8,796 nucleotides of DNA from Candidatus Aminicenantes bacterium UBA4820. Its GTDB lineage: Bacteria; Acidobacteriota; UBA4820. Shown here piece by piece: positions 6,568 to 8,796 of the stretch. The stretch is from contig DHFQ01000131.1 of assembly GCA_002402325.1 (NCBI GenBank), positions 1-8,796 of the forward strand, in the 5' to 3' direction. Below the pieces are notes generated by a model that saw only the letters and a program-made list of their open reading frames with translations, was not told the DNA's origin and did no database searches. Each line of letters begins with the position of its first letter. Positions within the stretch are counted from its first letter, which is position 1. The position numbers and the translations under genes were made by a program.

Positions 6568-6576
6568 ATTGTATCA
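6568..6576 (-). promoter_or_regulatory. Extended -10 promoter for the secreted-protein gene
   Basis: The minus strand reads TGATACAAT, an extended -10 (TG-N-TACAAT) that compensates for a weak -35 (TTTATT at 6591-6596, 17 nt spacing). Transcription would begin near 6561, so the mRNA would start almost at the GGAGGT ribosome site. This also argues against the in-frame ATG at 6569. Confidence 0.45.
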
Positions 6577-6720
6577 CTTTTTTCAAATAAAATAAAAAAA
6601 ATCTCTTATAACAAAGTAGAGGCTTTCCATTTTCAACATCTCAAACAGATTTCTTTGGTCAGTTTCATTACCCGTAGGTCAAGCCCTAATGGTTGTTAAG
6701 AAAGTTTGCAAGCACGAGAT

Positions 6721-7116
6721 TCAAGAGAGATAAGAGCGAACTTTATTGACAAAATTATTTTCACCAAGTTGGGTCAGACTACTTTTGGCGATGTAACCAT
6801 CCGCTCTACATAAAAGAGCCTTATTTCTCAACTCATCTTCTTCTAATGAAGAGACCAGAACAAGTTTTGTTTTTGATCCTTTTCCTAAAAACTCCTGATT
6901 TTTTCTAAAAGTTGAAAGCAATTTGTCCCCTCCAACTGTCCCGCCAAGATTTATATCAAAAAGAATTATATCGGGAGGCTCTTTCATTGAGAAATAAGTG
7001 TGAGTAAAATCCATCCACGACGAAACAACCTGAATAGAAAAACCGTTGTGAGTTAAAATATCCGAAATCGTCTTCTGGAAAAATACCTCATCTTCAACAA
7101 GAAGGATTGTCTTCAT
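6721..7116 (-). CDS. Stand-alone CheY-like response regulator receiver
   Basis: This 131-aa protein is a single receiver domain with no output domain. Its key residues are present: acidic pair E8-D9 in LLVEDE, phospho-acceptor D54 in ILFDIN, hydroxyl residue S89 in LVSS and Lys111 in GYIAKS. It should accept phosphate from a histidine kinase and act by protein contact, as in chemotaxis, pilus-motility or phosphorelay circuits. The usual Pro after the catalytic Lys is replaced by Ser, and the loop after D54 (INLGGTVGGDKL) is longer than in CheY. The ATG has a perfect AGGAGG site (7123-7128) 6 nt upstream and a good promoter just before it. No kinase, CheA or other partner is encoded in the window. 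It transcribes divergently from the MATE gene. The specific pathway is unknown. Confidence 0.87.
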   Translation of the reverse strand: MKTILLVEDEVFFQKTISDILTHNGFSIQVVSSWMDFTHTYFSMKEPPDIILFDINLGGTVGGDKLLSTFRKNQEFLGKGSKTKLVLVSSLEEDELRNKALLCRADGYIAKSSLTQLGENNFVNKVRSYLS

Positions 7117-7143
7117 TTCTCGCCTCCTCTCTTCTTCATTTTT

Positions 7144-7171
7144 AGTCTACACCATTTAAAACAAATGTCAA
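7144..7171 (-). promoter_or_regulatory. Sigma-70-type promoter for the stand-alone receiver gene
   Basis: A perfect -35 TTGACA (7166-7171) and a -10 TAGACT (7144-7149, four of six consensus positions) are separated by 16 nt on the minus strand. The predicted start near 7137 gives a leader of about 20 nt that contains the AGGAGG ribosome site. This is the best promoter in the window. Confidence 0.6.
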
Positions 7172-7212
7172 TATAGAGCAAAATATATCAGGATGCATAA
7201 TGTTTAGACGAT

Positions 7213-7241
7213 TTTTCATTCCTGTGTGTTACCATTATTAT
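7213..7241 (+). promoter_or_regulatory. Candidate promoter for the MATE gene
   Basis: TTTTCA (7213-7218) and TATTAT (7236-7241) are spaced 17 nt apart, with four and five consensus matches. Transcription would start near 7248, so the mRNA would begin at the ribosome site itself. If real, it excludes the in-frame GTG at 7226 as the translation start. Confidence 0.35.
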
Positions 7242-7248
7242 TCTATAC

Positions 7249-7255
7249 GGAGGAG
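7249..7255 (+). promoter_or_regulatory. Ribosome binding site that decides the MATE start
   Basis: GGAGGAG lies 6 nt before TTG at 7262 and 3 nt before a second TTG at 7259; the 6-nt spacing favours 7262. The longest frame would begin at GTG 7226, which has no Shine-Dalgarno sequence and would place this strong site inside the gene. Confidence 0.7.
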
Positions 7256-7261
7256 ATTTTG

Positions 7262-8653
7262 TTGGATGGATTAAAAAGAAGGTATTATGAAAAAGGAGGA
7301 TTAAAGGAACTTCTTATTATAAGCATTCCGCTCATTATTTCCTCTTCAACTACGACCCTTCAGCATTTTATAGATAGAATGTTTTTGACCTGGTACTCAT
7401 CTGAGGCTATTGCATCCGCTATGACCGCCGGGCTTCTTCAATTCACTTTTCTCTCCTTTTTTGTGGGAACGGCATCTTACACTTCAACTTTCGTTGCACA
7501 GTACTACGGAGCAAGGGAAAAAGAGGGGATAGGGAAATCGGTCTGGCAGGGAATTTACCTCGCATTTCTTGGAACTATCTTTATCTATTTAACATATCCA
7601 TTTGTGGAGAACATTTTTATTCTCTTTGATCATCCCTTAACGATTGTCAAATATGAGACTCAATATTATCAGATGTTATGCTTCGGAGTCTTTCCTGCGA
7701 TTGCCTCTTCATCTCTTTCGGGATATTTTTCAGGACAGGGAAAAACCATTCCAATACTTATTGCAAATGCAATTGCCACCATTATAAATATCGTTCTTGA
7801 CTACCTCCTTATTTTTGGTAATCTGGGCTTTCCACGAATGGGAATTAAAGGAGCAGCAATTGCAATAAACTCATCCTTTTTTACCATTTTCTTTTTTTAC
7901 CTTTTCCTTATGGCTCAAAAAAAATACAGAAAGAGAGCCCCATTTTTCTCACAATGGCGTTTTGATAAGGAGCTTTTTAATAGGTTTTTCAAATTTGGTT
8001 TTGCCTCTGGCATCCAGTTCTGCATTGAAATGATGGGGTATTCAATCTTTTTGCTTCTCATTGGAAAAATAGGAACCGAAGCTTTAACAGCATCAACAAT
8101 AGCCTTCAATATCAATAACCTTTCATTTATGCCAATGCTCGGAGTTGGACTTGGAGTCTCCGTAATTGTTGGACAATGCATCGGTGAAGGAAAGCCGGAA
8201 ATTGGGGAAAAGACAACATACAATGGGCTAATAATTTCTTTGAGTTACATAACAATATTGTGTTCCATCTATCTTTTCTTTCCTTCGTTCTTCATCTCTC
8301 TATTCAGACTTGAAAATAGTGAATCTTACGCTCTTGTTAAAAATTATGTCGTCATACTGCTAAGATTTGTAGCTTGCTACTCCTTTTTTGATATGCTCAA
8401 TCTTACTTTTTCTGGAACACTAAAAGGTGCGGGTGATACAAGGTATATTTCAAAAATAATAATTTGTCTATCAATTTTTGTCCTCATCCTTCCAATAACG
8501 CTTTCGGTTACATTTTTTAATGGAGGATTATTTTCTTGCTGGTTCTTTCTGACGCTTTATGTTTCTTTACTTGGAGTAATCTTCTTTTTAAGATTTAAAG
8601 GTGGAAAATGGAAGAAGATGAGGGTGATAGACAAACCCAAAATCCGACATTGA
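7262..8653 (+). CDS. MATE-family efflux transporter
   Basis: This 463-aa inner-membrane exporter belongs to the multidrug and toxic compound extrusion family, which pumps cationic drugs or metabolites out in exchange for Na+ or H+. Two similar halves of about six membrane segments are visible. The first has the family segments FIDRMFLTWY (36-45) and VAQYYGAREKE (78-88); the second has the matching VIVGQCIGEGKPE (301-313) and SGTLKGAGDTRY (384-395). A basic loop (KYRKR, 221-225) separates the halves. The length is normal for MATE proteins (about 450-470). The start is taken as TTG 7262, 6 nt after GGAGGAG, so the chain begins MDGLKRRYYEKGGLKELL, with the first membrane helix from about residue 17. 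The gene stands alone and is divergent from the receiver gene; no regulator is adjacent. The substrate cannot be predicted. Confidence 0.92.
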   Translation: MDGLKRRYYEKGGLKELLIISIPLIISSSTTTLQHFIDRMFLTWYSSEAIASAMTAGLLQFTFLSFFVGTASYTSTFVAQYYGAREKEGIGKSVWQGIYLAFLGTIFIYLTYPFVENIFILFDHPLTIVKYETQYYQMLCFGVFPAIASSSLSGYFSGQGKTIPILIANAIATIINIVLDYLLIFGNLGFPRMGIKGAAIAINSSFFTIFFFYLFLMAQKKYRKRAPFFSQWRFDKELFNRFFKFGFASGIQFCIEMMGYSIFLLLIGKIGTEALTASTIAFNINNLSFMPMLGVGLGVSVIVGQCIGEGKPEIGEKTTYNGLIISLSYITILCSIYLFFPSFFISLFRLENSESYALVKNYVVILLRFVACYSFFDMLNLTFSGTLKGAGDTRYISKIIICLSIFVLILPITLSVTFFNGGLFSCWFFLTLYVSLLGVIFFLRFKGGKWKKMRVIDKPKIRH

Positions 8654-8670
8654 TTTATATCTTTATTTGA

Positions 8671-8719
8671 GGTAAATGCTACGCATTACAAAAATCTACG
8701 ATTTTTGCCTGCGTCATTT
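8671..8719. repeat. Palindromic hairpin element downstream of the MATE gene
   Basis: Three stacked stems are visible: AAATG/CATTT (8674-8678 with 8715-8719), ACGCA/TGCGT (8681-8685 with 8710-8714) and CAAAAATC/GATTTTTG (8689-8696 with 8700-8707) around loop TAC, giving 18 pairs with one small bulge and one internal loop. Its left flank, 8671-8686, is repeated in opposite orientation at the left edge of the window. No clear T-run follows on the plus strand, so it is not a classic intrinsic terminator, though it may still help end the MATE transcript. It is more likely a dispersed REP-like repeat. Confidence 0.6.
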
Positions 8720-8748
8720 CTTAAAAAATAAATTCTCATCTCTCTTTA

Positions 8749-8796
8749 CGGATAGGATGGTTACGGAAACCGACGGTGTCTATGTTCCCTACCATC
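8749..8796. other. Unassigned GC-richer segment at the right edge
   Basis: The last 48 nt are about half G+C, clearly above the surroundings. All three plus-strand frames are open to the edge, including one from ATG 8757 (MVTETDGVYVPYH...), which lacks a good ribosome site. GATGGT at 8756-8761 can pair with ACCATC at 8791-8796. It may be the start of a gene or of a structured RNA; too little is visible to choose. Confidence 0.3.

Noticed and set aside
6552..6569. Upstream ATG at 6569 for the secreted protein
   Set aside because: It overlaps the extended -10 element, has no ribosome site, and puts acidic residues before the signal peptide; ATG 6551 has GGAGGT at the right distance.
6668..6696. 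Short inverted repeat CATTA...TAATG between the receiver and the secreted-protein gene
   Set aside because: Only 5 pairs with a large non-pairing interior and no T-run; not distinguishable from chance.
7226..7261. GTG start at 7226 for the MATE gene
   Set aside because: It has no Shine-Dalgarno sequence and would leave a strong GGAGGAG inside the coding region directly before TTG 7262.
8757..8796. Start of a new coding gene at ATG 8757
   Set aside because: Only 13 codons are visible, with no good ribosome site, and all three frames are open; kept only as an unassigned edge segment.

Overview
This is an 8.8 kb stretch of AT-rich bacterial chromosome (GC in the mid-30s percent by eye) with densely packed genes, strong Shine-Dalgarno sites and many A/T-ending codons. 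The organism probably carries type IV pili, because there is a PilT-class ATPase, and it imports nickel or cobalt through an ECF-type transporter. A deep-branching or uncultured anaerobe or thermophile would fit, but no marker gene here fixes the phylum. There is no IS element, phage gene, CRISPR array, tRNA or rRNA.

Layout. (i) 107-3257, plus strand: a PilT-like ATPase, then 2 nt later a zinc-ribbon/receiver protein, then 11 nt later a two-domain CHR-family (chromate-type) transporter; these may be one transcript. (ii) 3249-5874, minus strand: a three-gene cobalt/nickel ECF transporter (CbiM with a C-terminal PDGLE-like region, CbiQ/EcfT, CbiO), with a 1-nt gene overlap at the first junction and 4 nt at the second. 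A 33-bp near-perfect palindrome lies over a candidate promoter in front of cbiM. The last gene, cbiO, overlaps the CHR transporter tail to tail by 9 bp. (iii) 6060-6551, minus: a small secreted protein of unknown function. (iv) 6721-7116, minus: a stand-alone CheY-like receiver with a good sigma-70-type promoter. (v) 7262-8653, plus: a MATE-family multidrug/organic cation exporter, divergent from the receiver gene. (vi) Both window edges carry related copies, in opposite orientation, of a short sequence; the right copy forms a long hairpin.

Three start sites differ from the longest open frames: cbiM (5874, so that the metal-binding Met1-His2 is at the N-terminus), the secreted protein (6551) and the MATE gene (TTG at 7262). 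Each correction rests on a Shine-Dalgarno site, and for two of them the longer start would lie in or next to a promoter element.

The genes are mostly recognisable families. I see no clearly new multi-gene system. The most interesting points are the tightly coupled PilT plus zinc-ribbon/receiver pair with altered PilT motifs, the palindrome over the metal-transporter promoter, and the hairpin repeat at the edges.
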